Positions 8,057 to 16,936 of a DNA stretch of 32,438 bases are shown piece after piece (positions within the stretch are counted from its first letter, which is position 1; every line of letters begins with the position of its first letter). Both the position numbers and the translations under genes were made by a program. Under the pieces are notes generated by a model, which worked only from the letters and a program-made list of their open reading frames with translations, did not search any database and had not been told where the DNA came from. The DNA comes from PALSA-505 sp036502085 (GTDB lineage Bacteria; Actinomycetota; Actinomycetes; Streptosporangiales; Streptosporangiaceae): assembly GCA_036502085.1 (NCBI GenBank), contig DASXZD010000037.1, positions 1-32,438 of the forward strand, read 5' to 3'.

Positions 8057-9501
8057 GCTGGCCCGGCCATGGCCCGGACGGCCGCGGCGAACGCATCACC
8101 CCGCGCGCCGTAGTGCGCGAACATGTCGAGCGAGGCGGCTGCGGGCGCGAGCAGGACGGTATCCCCCGGCGAGGCCAGCGCGGCTGCCTCGGTCACAACC
8201 CGTTCCATGATCCCAGTGTCGGTGCCGTCCACCTCAACCACCGGGACATCCGGCGCGTGTCGCGCGAGCGCCTGCAGGAATACGTCCCGGTCGCGGCCGA
8301 GCAGCACGACCGCGCGCAGCCGGCCCGCCACCCCGCGGACCAGCTCGAAGATGTCGGCGGCCTCGCCGCGCAGCATCCCGCCCGCCACCCAGACCACCGG
8401 GCCGCGGGCGGCCAGCGACGCGGCGGCCGCGTGCGGGTTCGTCGCCTTGGAGTCGTCCACGTAGGCCACGCCGCCGACCTCGGCCACCAGCGCGATCCGG
8501 TGCGGCTCGGGCTCGAAGGCGCGCAGCCCGGCCCCGACGGCGGCGGCCTGCACACCGTAGGCGCGGGCCAGCGCCGCGGCGGCCAGCGCGTTCGCCACGT
8601 TGTGCGGGGCGGCCGGCCGCACGTCGCTGACCGGCGCGAGCACCACCTTGCTGCCGAACGCCCGGTCGACCAGCGCGCCGCCCGCCACGCCGAACTCGCC
8701 GGGCCCCGGCGCGCCGAGCCGGAACGGGATCACCCGGGACAGCGCGCGCGCCCCGGCGACCAGGCGGCGCGACCACGCGTCGTCGGCGTTGCAGACGGCG
8801 ATCGTCCCCGGCGCGAAGATCCGCGCCTTGTCGCGCGCGTAGGACTCCATGTCGCCGTGCCAGTCGATGTGATCAGCGGCCAGGTTGAGCACCGTGGCGG
8901 CCAGCGGCCTGACCGTAGAACTCCAGTGCAGCTGGAAGCTGGACAGCTCGACGGCCAGCACCTGGTACGGCCCGGCCTCGGTGACCGCCTCCACCGCGGA
9001 GGTGCCGACGTTCCCGGCAGCGGCCGACCGCAGCCCGGCCGCGTCCAGCATCGCGGCGAGCATCTTCACCGTGGTCGTCTTGCCGTTCGTCCCGGTGACG
9101 GCCAGCCACGGCTGCGCAGTGCCGTCGGGAAACACCGGCCGCAGCCGCCAGGCCAGCTCGACATCGCCGATGACCGGAATCCCGGTGCGGGCCGCGGCGG
9201 CCAGCAGGGGCGCGTCCGGCCGCCAGCCGGGCGAGGTGACCACCAGCTCGGTGCCGCGCGGCGCGCTCGCGCCGTCCGCCGCGTGACCGAGCACGACCTT
9301 GATGCCGAGCCAGCCGAGCTCGGCGGCCCGGCGCCGGCGCACCTCGTCGTCGGTGGCGTCCAGCACGGTGACCTGAGCGCCGCGGGCGGCCAGCGCCCGG
9401 GCGGCCGGCGGCCCGGAGACGCCGAGGCCGGCCACGCAGACCTGCCGCCCGTCCCAGCCGGCCGGATTGTCCGCAGACGGCAGGACAGGCCCGGCGGTCA
9501 T
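8053..9501 (-). CDS. murD: UDP-N-acetylmuramoyl-L-alanine--D-glutamate ligase
   Basis: 482 aa. Adds D-Glu to UDP-MurNAc-L-Ala in the cytoplasm, using ATP. The N-terminal Rossmann domain has AGLGVSGPPAARAL (about residues 24-37). The ATP loop is GTNGKTTT at 137-144. The central domain carries NLAADHIDWHG and the C-terminal domain the VDDSKATNPHAA motif typical of MurD. ATG at 9501 was chosen because it forms an ATGA overlap with the mraY stop and starts the conserved fold properly. The frame remains open upstream within mraY, which is not meaningful. The stop overlaps the ftsW start as ATGA. Confidence 0.98.
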   Translation of the reverse strand: MTAGPVLPSADNPAGWDGRQVCVAGLGVSGPPAARALAARGAQVTVLDATDDEVRRRRAAELGWLGIKVVLGHAADGASAPRGTELVVTSPGWRPDAPLLAAAARTGIPVIGDVELAWRLRPVFPDGTAQPWLAVTGTNGKTTTVKMLAAMLDAAGLRSAAAGNVGTSAVEAVTEAGPYQVLAVELSSFQLHWSSTVRPLAATVLNLAADHIDWHGDMESYARDKARIFAPGTIAVCNADDAWSRRLVAGARALSRVIPFRLGAPGPGEFGVAGGALVDRAFGSKVVLAPVSDVRPAAPHNVANALAAAALARAYGVQAAAVGAGLRAFEPEPHRIALVAEVGGVAYVDDSKATNPHAAAASLAARGPVVWVAGGMLRGEAADIFELVRGVAGRLRAVVLLGRDRDVFLQALARHAPDVPVVEVDGTDTGIMERVVTEAAALASPGDTVLLAPAAASLDMFAHYGARGDAFAAAVRAMAGPA

Positions 9502-10574
9502 CCTGGACTCGCCCACTGGATGTAGAAGATCACCAGGCCGAGGCCGATGAACAGGCCCGAGATCAGCCAGAACCTGATGACGATCGTGGTCTCGGCCCAG
9601 CCGGCCAGCTCGAAGTGATTGTGCAGCGGGCTCATCTTGAACACTCGTATGCCCTGCCCCGTTCTGAGCCTGGTCAGCTTGAACACGCTGACCTGGATGA
9701 CCACGGAAAGCGTCGTGATCACGAACAGGGCGCCCAGGAGGGCGAGCAGCAGCTGGGTCTTGGTGATGACGGCGAGCCCGGCCAGCACGCCGCCTAGCGC
9801 GAGCGATCCGGAGTCGCCCATGAATATCTTGGCGGTCGGCGCGTTCCACCATAGGAAGCCGGCGCAGGCGCCGAGCACCGACGCGGCCACGATCGCGGCG
9901 TCCAGCGGATCCCTGACGTCGTAGCACTGCCCGACCAGGAAGCTGGTGCAGTCGTTGCGGTCCTGCCAGATCCCGATGATCACGTAGGCGGCGAGCACCT
10001 GGATGACGGCGCCGGTGGCCAGGCCGTCCAGGCCGTCAGTCAGGTTCACTCCGTTGGACGCGCCGGCGATCAGGACGACAATCCAGATCACGAACGGCAG
10101 CGTGGCGATCGCCGGGCCGAAGTCGCTCAGGAAGGAGAAGTGCGGGTCGGCCGGGGTGAGGTCGTAGCCGTTGGGGAAGCGCAGCACCAGCAGCGCGAAG
10201 ACGGCGCCGACCACCACCTGGCCGGTCAGCTTGGCCCCGCTGCGCAGGCCGAGGCTGCGCTGCTTGTAGATCTTGATGAAGTCGTCCAGCAGGCCGACCC
10301 CGCCCAGGCCGGTCATCAGCAGCAGCACCAGCAGCCCGGACGCCTCCAGCGGCTCGTGCGTGGTGAAGTGCCCGACGAAGTAGCCGACCAGCGACGCGAT
10401 GATGATCACCGTGCCGCCCATCGTCGGCGTGCCGCGCTTGGTGACGTGCGTCGCGGGTCCTTCTTCGCGGATCTCCTGCCCGTAGCCGCGCGCACGGAAC
10501 AGGCGGATGGCCAGCGGCGTGCCGAGCAGCGCGAGCAGGGTGGATACCGTGGCGGCGACCAGGACCGTCCTCAT
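9498..10574 (-). CDS. mraY: Phospho-MurNAc-pentapeptide translocase MraY
   Basis: 358 aa. Integral membrane enzyme that transfers phospho-MurNAc-pentapeptide to undecaprenyl phosphate, making lipid I. About ten membrane helices. Active-site motifs seen: the DD pair in LLDDFIKIYKQRSLGL, NLTDGLDGLA, and the PLHNHFELAGW (HxHFE-like) loop near the C-terminus. The GTPTMGG motif follows the first loop. ATG at 10574 gives an ATGA overlap with the murF stop and starts directly at the first helix (MRTVLVAATVSTLL). A start 13 codons upstream would add a non-family extension. The stop overlaps murD. Confidence 0.98.
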   Translation of the reverse strand: MRTVLVAATVSTLLALLGTPLAIRLFRARGYGQEIREEGPATHVTKRGTPTMGGTVIIIASLVGYFVGHFTTHEPLEASGLLVLLLMTGLGGVGLLDDFIKIYKQRSLGLRSGAKLTGQVVVGAVFALLVLRFPNGYDLTPADPHFSFLSDFGPAIATLPFVIWIVVLIAGASNGVNLTDGLDGLATGAVIQVLAAYVIIGIWQDRNDCTSFLVGQCYDVRDPLDAAIVAASVLGACAGFLWWNAPTAKIFMGDSGSLALGGVLAGLAVITKTQLLLALLGALFVITTLSVVIQVSVFKLTRLRTGQGIRVFKMSPLHNHFELAGWAETTIVIRFWLISGLFIGLGLVIFYIQWASPG

Positions 10575-11962
10575 GAGGCGGCCTGCCAGAGCAGCTCGTC
10601 GGCCACGCTCCACAAGCCGACCGAGCGGGACGCCTTGACCAGCACGGTGTCGCCCGGGCCGATCCGCTGGCGCAGCGCCGCGGCCGCGGCGCGCCCGTCG
10701 GGAACAGCCAGCAGCTCGCCCGGCCAGCCGGGCTGCGACTTCGCCCCGGCCAGCATCGGGGTGGCCTCGTCGCCGACGACGATGAGCGCGCTGACGCCCA
10801 GGCGGGCGGCGAACGCGCCGATCTCCTCGTGCCAGGCCGCGGAGTTGCCGCCCAGCTCGGCCATCGTGCCGAGCACGGCGAACCCGCGGCCGCCGCCGGA
10901 GATCGAGGCCAGCGCGGTGAGCGCGGCGCGCATCGAGTCGGGGTTCGCGTTGTAGGCGTCGTTGATCACGGTCACCCCGTCAGGCCGCCGCGTCACCTCC
11001 ATCCGCCGCCCGCTGCGGGCGACCGCGGCCGACAGCCCGTCGGCGACCTGGCCGGGCGTCATGCCGAGCGGGCCGGCCAGCGCCGCCGCGGCCAGCGCGT
11101 TGGACACGTTGTGCTCGCCGCGCAGGTTCAGCCGGACCGGCGCGCGGCCGGCCGGGGTGACCAGCGTGAAGGAAGGCCGGCCCGCGTCGTCCATGGTGAC
11201 GCCCTCGGCCCGCACGTCGGCGTGCCGGGCGAGACCGAACTTGATCACGTGCGCCGCCGTTCGGGATGCCATCTTTATGACCTCGGGGTCGTCCGCGTTC
11301 AGTGCGGCGAAGCCGTGGGCCGGCAGCGCCTCGACCAGTTCGCCCTTGGCGTCGGCGACCTCGCGCTGGTCGACGAAGTAGCCGCCGACGTGCGCCCGGC
11401 CGACGTTGAGCACGGCGCCGAGCCGCGGCGGGGCGATCGCGCACAGGCGGGCGATGTGACCGCGGCCGCGGGCGCCGAGCTCCAGCACCAGGTACCTGGT
11501 CTGCTCGTCGGCGCGCAGCACGGTGAGCGGGTGGCCGAGCTCGTTGTTGAACGAGCCCGGCGGGGCCACCGTGGGCCCGAGCCGCTCGGCGAGCTGGGCG
11601 AGCAGATCCTTGGTCGTGGTCTTGCCGGACGAGCCGGTGATCCCGGCGATCGTGAGCTGGGGCAGCCGGGCCGCGACCGCGCGGGCCAGCGGCGCGAGCG
11701 CAGCCTCGGCGTCGGGGACGATCAGCGCGGGCACGCCGACCGGCCGGCTGGCCAGCACGGCGACCGCTCCCGCGGCGACCGCCGCGGCGGCGAAGTCGTG
11801 CCCGTCGGCCCGCTCACCGGGCAGCGCGACGAACAGCCCGCCCGGCGCGACCTGGCGGGAGTCGATGACGACCGGGCCGCGGACTTCGGCTTGCGGGTCG
11901 GGTACCAGGTCGAGGACGCCGTGCGTGATCGCGGCCAGCTCCGCGAGGGAGAGCGGGATCAT
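10571..11962 (-). CDS. murF: UDP-N-acetylmuramoyl-tripeptide--D-alanyl-D-alanine ligase
   Basis: 463 aa. Adds D-Ala-D-Ala to the tripeptide precursor, the last cytoplasmic step before MraY. N-terminal domain with VIDSRQVAPGGLFVALPGERADGHDF. ATP loop GSSGKTT at about 110-116. Central domain with NVGRAHVGGY and NADDPEV. C-terminal domain with the VINDAYNANPDSMRAAL motif characteristic of MurF. ATG at 11962 overlaps the murE stop (ATGA), and the stop overlaps mraY (ATGA). Length is normal. Confidence 0.98.
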   Translation of the reverse strand: MIPLSLAELAAITHGVLDLVPDPQAEVRGPVVIDSRQVAPGGLFVALPGERADGHDFAAAAVAAGAVAVLASRPVGVPALIVPDAEAALAPLARAVAARLPQLTIAGITGSSGKTTTKDLLAQLAERLGPTVAPPGSFNNELGHPLTVLRADEQTRYLVLELGARGRGHIARLCAIAPPRLGAVLNVGRAHVGGYFVDQREVADAKGELVEALPAHGFAALNADDPEVIKMASRTAAHVIKFGLARHADVRAEGVTMDDAGRPSFTLVTPAGRAPVRLNLRGEHNVSNALAAAALAGPLGMTPGQVADGLSAAVARSGRRMEVTRRPDGVTVINDAYNANPDSMRAALTALASISGGGRGFAVLGTMAELGGNSAAWHEEIGAFAARLGVSALIVVGDEATPMLAGAKSQPGWPGELLAVPDGRAAAAALRQRIGPGDTVLVKASRSVGLWSVADELLWQAAS

Positions 11963-13572
11963 GCGCCCGCCGCCGCTTCGGCTGCCGCCGCCGCGGCCAC
12001 CTCACGGTCGTCGAACGGGATCACGCTTCCGCCGATGTACTGGCCGCGTTCATGTCCCTTGCCGGCCACCAGCACGACGTCTCCCTTGCCTGCCGCAGCT
12101 ACCGCGAGCTCGATCGCGGCCGCCCGGTCCGGCTCCATGATCACGTGCGCGCGCTGCCGGCGATCCACGCTGACCGCGCCGGCCAGCATCTGCGCCAGGA
12201 TGGCCAGCGGGTCTTCGGACCGCGGGTTGTCGCTGGTCAGGATGGCCACGTCGGCCAGGCTGGCCGCCGCCGCGCCCATCAGCGGGCGCTTGGCCCGGTC
12301 GCGGTCGCCGCCGCAGCCGAGCACGATCACCAGCCGGCCCTGGGTGACCGGGCGCAGCGCGCGCAGCGCCGCCTCCACCGCGGCCGGCTTGTGCGAGTAG
12401 TCCACCAGGATCGTGAAGTCCTGGCCGGGGGTATCGACGCGCTCGAGCCGGCCGGGCACGCCCGGGCAGGCGGCCACGCCCGCGACCGCGCGCTGCAGGT
12501 CGATGCCCGCCTCGACCAGGGCGACCACCGCGCCGAGCGCGTTGGCGACGTTGAACGGGCCGGCCAGCGCGACCGTCGCGTCCGCCTCCACCCCGCCGGG
12601 GCCGATCACCCGGAACGCGCTGCCGTCCGCGCCGCTCCGGACGTCGACCGCGCGCCAGTCCGCCGCCTCGTGCCCGGCCGCGGAGAAGGTGGCCACCGGT
12701 ATCTCGGCCCGGTTCACCAGCTGGCGGCCGCGGGCGTCGTCGATGTTCACCACGCCGATCCTGGCGTAGCGCGGGGTGAACAGCCTGGCCTTGGCGGCGA
12801 AGTAGTCGTCGAGGTCAGCGTGGAAGTCCAGGTGATCTTGCGACAGGTTGGTGAAGATCGCGACGTCGTAGACGGTGCCGCCGACCCGGCCGAGGGCCAG
12901 CGCGTGGCTGGACACCTCCATCGCGGCGGCGGAGACGCCTCGCTCGACCATCAGCGCCAGCAGCGCCTGCAGGTCGGCCGCTTCCGGGGTGGTGAGCTCG
13001 CTGGCCGCCATCAGCGGCCCGATCCTGGTCTCGACGCCGCCGATCAGGCCGGTCAGGTGCCCGGCCGCCCGCAGCCCCGACTCCAGCAGGTAGCTGGTGG
13101 TGGTCTTGCCGCTGGTCCCGGTGACGCCGAGCATCAGCAGCTGCCTGGCGGGCTGGCCGTAGACCCAGGCGGCGACCTCGCCGAGCCGGTCGCGCACGTC
13201 GCTGATCACGAACACCGGCAGCGCGCTGCCGGTGGCCACGTCCCTGCCGTCCGGATCGGTCAGCACCGCCACCGCGCCGGCCTCGGCCGCCTCACGGCAG
13301 AACAGCGCCCCGTGCTGGCGCAGCCCGGGCAGCGCGGCGTACAGGTCGCCGGGCCGCACCCGGCGCGAGTCGTGCGTCACGCCGGTGATCGCGGCGAGCC
13401 CGTCCGGCCCGGCGAACGGGTCACGCTCGGCCGGGCTGGTCATCTTGACGTCGAGCAGCCGGGCCAGCCCGGTCAGCGGGCGGGGCACGGTACGGGCTGG
13501 CCGCGCGGGGAAAGCCGGGCCGGCCGGGCGTCCGGCCGGTGGTTCGCTGGCGGGAGGCATGGCGGGTGGCAC
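11959..13572 (-). CDS. murE: UDP-MurNAc-L-Ala-D-Glu--diaminopimelate ligase
   Basis: 537 aa. Adds the third stem-peptide residue. The ATP loop GTSGKTTT is at 152-159. The DNPRSEDP motif at about 448-455 is the one associated with diaminopimelate rather than lysine selection, so the wall is predicted to contain DAP. N-terminal fold with DSRRVRPGDLYAALPG after a Pro-rich stretch of about 45 residues. GTG at 13572 is preceded by GGAGG at 13589-13585, 12 nt away, which is slightly long. An in-frame ATG 4 codons later (13560) is the alternative. Starts 19 nt after the ftsI stop, one of the few dcw junctions without overlap. Confidence 0.97.
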   Translation of the reverse strand: MPPAMPPASEPPAGRPAGPAFPARPARTVPRPLTGLARLLDVKMTSPAERDPFAGPDGLAAITGVTHDSRRVRPGDLYAALPGLRQHGALFCREAAEAGAVAVLTDPDGRDVATGSALPVFVISDVRDRLGEVAAWVYGQPARQLLMLGVTGTSGKTTTSYLLESGLRAAGHLTGLIGGVETRIGPLMAASELTTPEAADLQALLALMVERGVSAAAMEVSSHALALGRVGGTVYDVAIFTNLSQDHLDFHADLDDYFAAKARLFTPRYARIGVVNIDDARGRQLVNRAEIPVATFSAAGHEAADWRAVDVRSGADGSAFRVIGPGGVEADATVALAGPFNVANALGAVVALVEAGIDLQRAVAGVAACPGVPGRLERVDTPGQDFTILVDYSHKPAAVEAALRALRPVTQGRLVIVLGCGGDRDRAKRPLMGAAAASLADVAILTSDNPRSEDPLAILAQMLAGAVSVDRRQRAHVIMEPDRAAAIELAVAAAGKGDVVLVAGKGHERGQYIGGSVIPFDDREVAAAAAAEAAAGA

Positions 13573-13591
13573 GCGCAGAGGTTACCTCCGA

Positions 13592-15892
13592 TCACGGCGC
13601 CGTGAGCCTGACGTCGGGACGCTGGAGGTAATTCGGCGGAATTTTCAGTGTTTGGAGCGCGGACCTCATCACCTGGTAGAAGACCGGGCCGGCCACTTCG
13701 TCGCCGAAATAGGCCGATCCTCTCGGGTCCTGGACGTTGATCGCGACCACGACCTGCGGGTTGTTCGCCGGGGCCATGCCGATGTAGCTGGAGCCGTAGT
13801 TGCACAGGCAGCCGGCCGCGTTCGGCTCCTGCGCGGTGCCCGTCTTGGCCGCGATCGGGTAGCCCGCGATGTCGCCCCACGGCACGCCGCCGCGCGAATC
13901 GACCAGCGGGACCTGCTGGAGAATGCTGATCAGCTCGCGGGCGGTCTTCTTCTGGATCACCCGGCGCTTGGGGGGCGCCGCCGCCGGGGAGAACTTCCCC
14001 GACGCGCTGGTGGTGCCGGCCACGATCGACGGCTGGACCCTGACGCCGCCGTTGGCGATGGCCTGGTACACGCTGGCCATCTGGACGGCGTTCGCCGCGA
14101 CACCCTGACCGAACGCGAGCGTGTACCTGGTGTCCCCCCACCAGTGGGAGGGCGCGGGCAGTATGCCGTCCGAGGCCCCCGGCAGGTTGAGTCCGGTAGA
14201 TTGCCCGAGGCCGAACGCACGCAGATATCTGTACTGCGTTTGCGGACTCACATGCTGCACGACCTGCACCATGCCCACGTTGCTCGAATTGGCCAGGATG
14301 CCGGCGACCGTGAGGCGTTCGGTGGGGTGCGCTTCGGCGTCGTGGAACGGGAACCCGTGCACGACGATCTGGTACGGCACCCGGTACGGGCTCATGATCG
14401 TCTGGCCGCCGTGCTCCAGCGCCGCGGCGACCGTGATCACCTTCGCCGTGCTGCCCGGCTGGAACGTGTTGCCCAGCAGGTCGTCGGTGGTGGACGCCTC
14501 GCTGACCGGGTTCGCCGGGCTGAACGTCGGGTACTGGGCGAAGGCGAGAATCTGGCCGGTGTGCGGCTGCATGACCACCGCCGTGCAGTAGGCGGCGTGG
14601 GTGAGGATGACCCGCTGCTTGCAGGCCTGCTCCGCCGAATACTGGATCCCGGACAAGATGGTCAGCTTGATGCTGCGGCCCGGCACGGTGGGCGTGAGCG
14701 TGTCCGGGGTGAGCGGGATCGGCTGGCCGTTCGAGGTCGCCTGCACCTCTTCGGAGCCGTTCTTGCCGGCCAGCAGGGAGTTGTACTCCTGCTCGATCCC
14801 GGCCTCGCCGGTCAGGTCGCCGTTCTTGGTGTCGGTGAAGCCGAGCAGGCTGGCCGCGAGGTCGCCGTTCGGGTACACCCGGCTGTAGGACTGGTGCAGC
14901 CCGATGCCGGGCAGCGGGCCGTGCTTGCCGCCGGGCAGCGCGAGGCTGTCGATCTCGTCCGCCGTGGCGGCCGGGACGGCTTGCTTGAGCACCACGTACT
15001 GCGGCGAGCTGGGATGCTGGATCAGGCTGAGGATCGTGGCCTGCGGCATGCCGAGCGGCACGGCCAGGTCGGCGGCGATCTGCGGCTGCTGCGAGGCGGT
15101 CATCAGCTTGGGGTCGGCGAACACCGTGTCGGTCTGCAGCGTGGTGGCCAGCATGGTGCCGTCGCCGGAGGTGATGCTGCCCCTGACGGCGTGCAGCGGG
15201 ACGGTCTGCAGCCGCTGGCGCTCGGCCAGCACGCGGTACTTCGTGCCCTCCATGCCCTGCAGCTGGATCAGTCGGCCGGCGAACAGGGAAAACGCGATGC
15301 CCATGCAGAGCAGGGTGATGCGCAGCCGACGAGCGGGGTCGGCGCAGCGCAGCGCGGCCCGGCGCAGGCGGCGGGCGCGGCCCGGCCAGGGGGATGACGG
15401 AGCAGGGTTGCGGGGGTGGGCGGGGTTACGCGGCCGGGCGGAGTCACGGGAGCGCGCGGAGCCACGGGGCCGCGCGGAGTCACGGGGCCGGGCCGGGGGC
15501 GGACGCTGCGGGGTGCGGTCGCGGGGGGGCTGGCCGTGCGGGGTTCGGTTCCGGAGAACGGTGCCAGGCGGGGTGGCCGGAACGCTGGCCGACGTGCCGG
15601 TTCGCGCGCTGGCGCGGCCAGGCGCGGCCTGGCGGGGCGGGGTGCCGGAGCGGCTGGGCGGGCCGGCGTCCTCGCGGGCGCCGGGGCGGGCGGGCGGCTG
15701 GCCGCGGGCGCCGGGCGGGCGCGGGCGCCGGGGCTGGGTTCCGCGGGGCTGGGTTCCGCGGGGCTGGCGGGCGCCGCGGTCGGGACCGCCGCGGGCCGCG
15801 GGCGTGCCGCCGGGGCGGGCGGTCCCCTGCGGGCGGCGCGTGCTGCGCTGGCCCCTCGACCGGTCTGGGCCTTCGCCGTCGGCACCGCTCAC
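13592..15892 (-). CDS. ftsI: Septal class B penicillin-binding protein FtsI (PBP3)
   Basis: 766 aa. Transpeptidase that crosslinks septal peptidoglycan, working with FtsW. Residues 1-188 are a Pro/Arg/Gly-rich, probably disordered cytoplasmic tail with short repeats (PRGTQ, RPRxSA). One membrane helix lies at about 190-212. The PBP dimerisation domain follows (GSITSGDGTMLATT, the R-G-x-I-x-D-like start). The catalytic domain has STAK with Ser481, SSN at 536-538 and KTGTA from 683. The three active-site motifs are intact. The tail is much longer than usual for FtsI. GTG at 15892 overlaps the ftsL stop as GTGA; an internal start closer to the helix cannot be excluded, but the 4-nt overlap favours this one. 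Confidence 0.96.
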   Translation of the reverse strand: MSGADGEGPDRSRGQRSTRRPQGTARPGGTPAARGGPDRGARQPRGTQPRGTQPRRPRPPGARGQPPARPGAREDAGPPSRSGTPPRQAAPGRASARTGTSASVPATPPGTVLRNRTPHGQPPRDRTPQRPPPARPRDSARPRGSARSRDSARPRNPAHPRNPAPSSPWPGRARRLRRAALRCADPARRLRITLLCMGIAFSLFAGRLIQLQGMEGTKYRVLAERQRLQTVPLHAVRGSITSGDGTMLATTLQTDTVFADPKLMTASQQPQIAADLAVPLGMPQATILSLIQHPSSPQYVVLKQAVPAATADEIDSLALPGGKHGPLPGIGLHQSYSRVYPNGDLAASLLGFTDTKNGDLTGEAGIEQEYNSLLAGKNGSEEVQATSNGQPIPLTPDTLTPTVPGRSIKLTILSGIQYSAEQACKQRVILTHAAYCTAVVMQPHTGQILAFAQYPTFSPANPVSEASTTDDLLGNTFQPGSTAKVITVAAALEHGGQTIMSPYRVPYQIVVHGFPFHDAEAHPTERLTVAGILANSSNVGMVQVVQHVSPQTQYRYLRAFGLGQSTGLNLPGASDGILPAPSHWWGDTRYTLAFGQGVAANAVQMASVYQAIANGGVRVQPSIVAGTTSASGKFSPAAAPPKRRVIQKKTARELISILQQVPLVDSRGGVPWGDIAGYPIAAKTGTAQEPNAAGCLCNYGSSYIGMAPANNPQVVVAINVQDPRGSAYFGDEVAGPVFYQVMRSALQTLKIPPNYLQRPDVRLTAP

Positions 15893-16830
15893 GGCGTGTA
15901 CCCCGGCACGATGGGGACGCCGGGCTCGGTGGCCGGCTGGTTGTAGATGCGCCCGTTCTTCAGGTCGATGAACCTGAGTCTGCCCACCGGGCGCATGCCC
16001 AGCTGCCGGGCCCGGGCCGCGATCGACGCGGGTGCCTGTTCGGCCGCGGTCTGCTGCTGCAATTGCTGCTCCTGCTGGCTGAGGGCGGCGTTCTTCTGCT
16101 GGATCGCGGTGATCTGGAAGGAGCCCTGGGCCAGGACGGTGTTGATCAGCAGCAGGCAGACGAGCCCGCCGCCGAGCAGCCCGACCAGAAGCAGGACGAA
16201 CGGGGTGCGCGAGCGGGCCCGCGGGGTGGCTCGGAAGGCCCGGAGGGCCGGGACGGTCCTGACCTCGGGAGCCGCCTGAGCCCCCTGACCCGAATGCGCA
16301 TGCCCGGGCTGGCCGGGCTGGCTGGGTCCAGGCCGCTGGGGCCTGACCTGACCCGGTGACCGGGGCCGGTCCCGTCCTGGCTTGACCGGTCCTGGCGATG
16401 CGGGCTTGACTGGTCCGGACTTGGCCGGTCCTGGCCTGATCGGTACCGGTGACCCGGGCCTGAGGCGTGCCGGCGCGGTCAACGTGCCGCGGCGCGGCTC
16501 GCCTGGCCTTGCCTGCCCGGCCGCCGTCGGGCCTAGCCGGGGCCGGCCGGCCACGCCGGGCCGCTGACGCTGGGGCGCGGCCGGGCGGCCGCGGTCAGCC
16601 GGAAGCGGGCGGCCACGCTCAGCTGCGGCCGGGCGGCCGGCTGCGGGAGGCTTGCCGTGCGCCGGCGCGCCCGCGCTCGGGCGCCCTGGCGCGGCCCGTC
16701 GGCCGCGGTCGGGTTCGGCGGGTCTGCCACGACGCGGTCCCGGCTGGCTGTCTGCTGCGGCGGAGTCGCCGCCGGGACGCGGGCCGCGTCCCGGCGGGTC
16801 CGCCCGCTCGCCGATCAGTCCGGTTGCCAT
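15889..16830 (-). CDS. ftsL: FtsL-like divisome protein with long Pro-rich tail
   Basis: 313 aa. Identified by position between rsmH and ftsI and by architecture: one membrane helix at about 210-231 (PFVLLLVGLLGGGLVCLLLI), then a Gln/Ala-rich coiled coil at about 238-275, then a short extracytoplasmic tail with ARARQLGMRPVGRLRFIDL typical of actinobacterial FtsL. FtsL bridges FtsQ/FtsB to FtsWI and activates them. Residues 1-205 are rich in Pro, Gly, Arg and Ala without predicted fold, while FtsL proteins are usually 100-200 aa in total. ATG at 16830 is preceded by GAGGGGTGAGG. Overlaps ftsI as GTGA. Primary sequence conservation is low in this family, so the call rests on synteny plus topology. 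Confidence 0.88.
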   Translation of the reverse strand: MATGLIGERADPPGRGPRPGGDSAAADSQPGPRRGRPAEPDRGRRAAPGRPSAGAPAHGKPPAAGRPAAAERGRPLPADRGRPAAPQRQRPGVAGRPRLGPTAAGQARPGEPRRGTLTAPARLRPGSPVPIRPGPAKSGPVKPASPGPVKPGRDRPRSPGQVRPQRPGPSQPGQPGHAHSGQGAQAAPEVRTVPALRAFRATPRARSRTPFVLLLVGLLGGGLVCLLLINTVLAQGSFQITAIQQKNAALSQQEQQLQQQTAAEQAPASIAARARQLGMRPVGRLRFIDLKNGRIYNQPATEPGVPIVPGYTP

Positions 16831-16850
16831 GCCTCACCCCTCACTGCCCG

Positions 16851-16895
16851 GCCCCTACTGATTGGGCCCCTACTGATTGGGCCCCTACTGATTGG
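16851..16895 (-). repeat. Three perfect 15-bp tandem repeats between rsmH and ftsL
   Basis: Read in the operon sense, CCAATCAGTAGGGGC occurs three times without a mismatch or spacer (16895-16881, 16880-16866, 16865-16851). It fills much of the 106-bp untranslated gap between the rsmH stop and the ftsL ribosome site and ends about 20 nt upstream of the ftsL ATG. It does not form an obvious hairpin with itself. Confidence 0.95.
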
Positions 16896-16936
16896 GCACT
16901 GTCCTGCCGATGGCCGCGTCGCGCGGCACGCCCGCG

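Noticed and set aside
13232..15397. 721-residue plus-strand open frame
   Set aside because: Antisense of ftsI and murE; composition typical of high-GC shadow frames.
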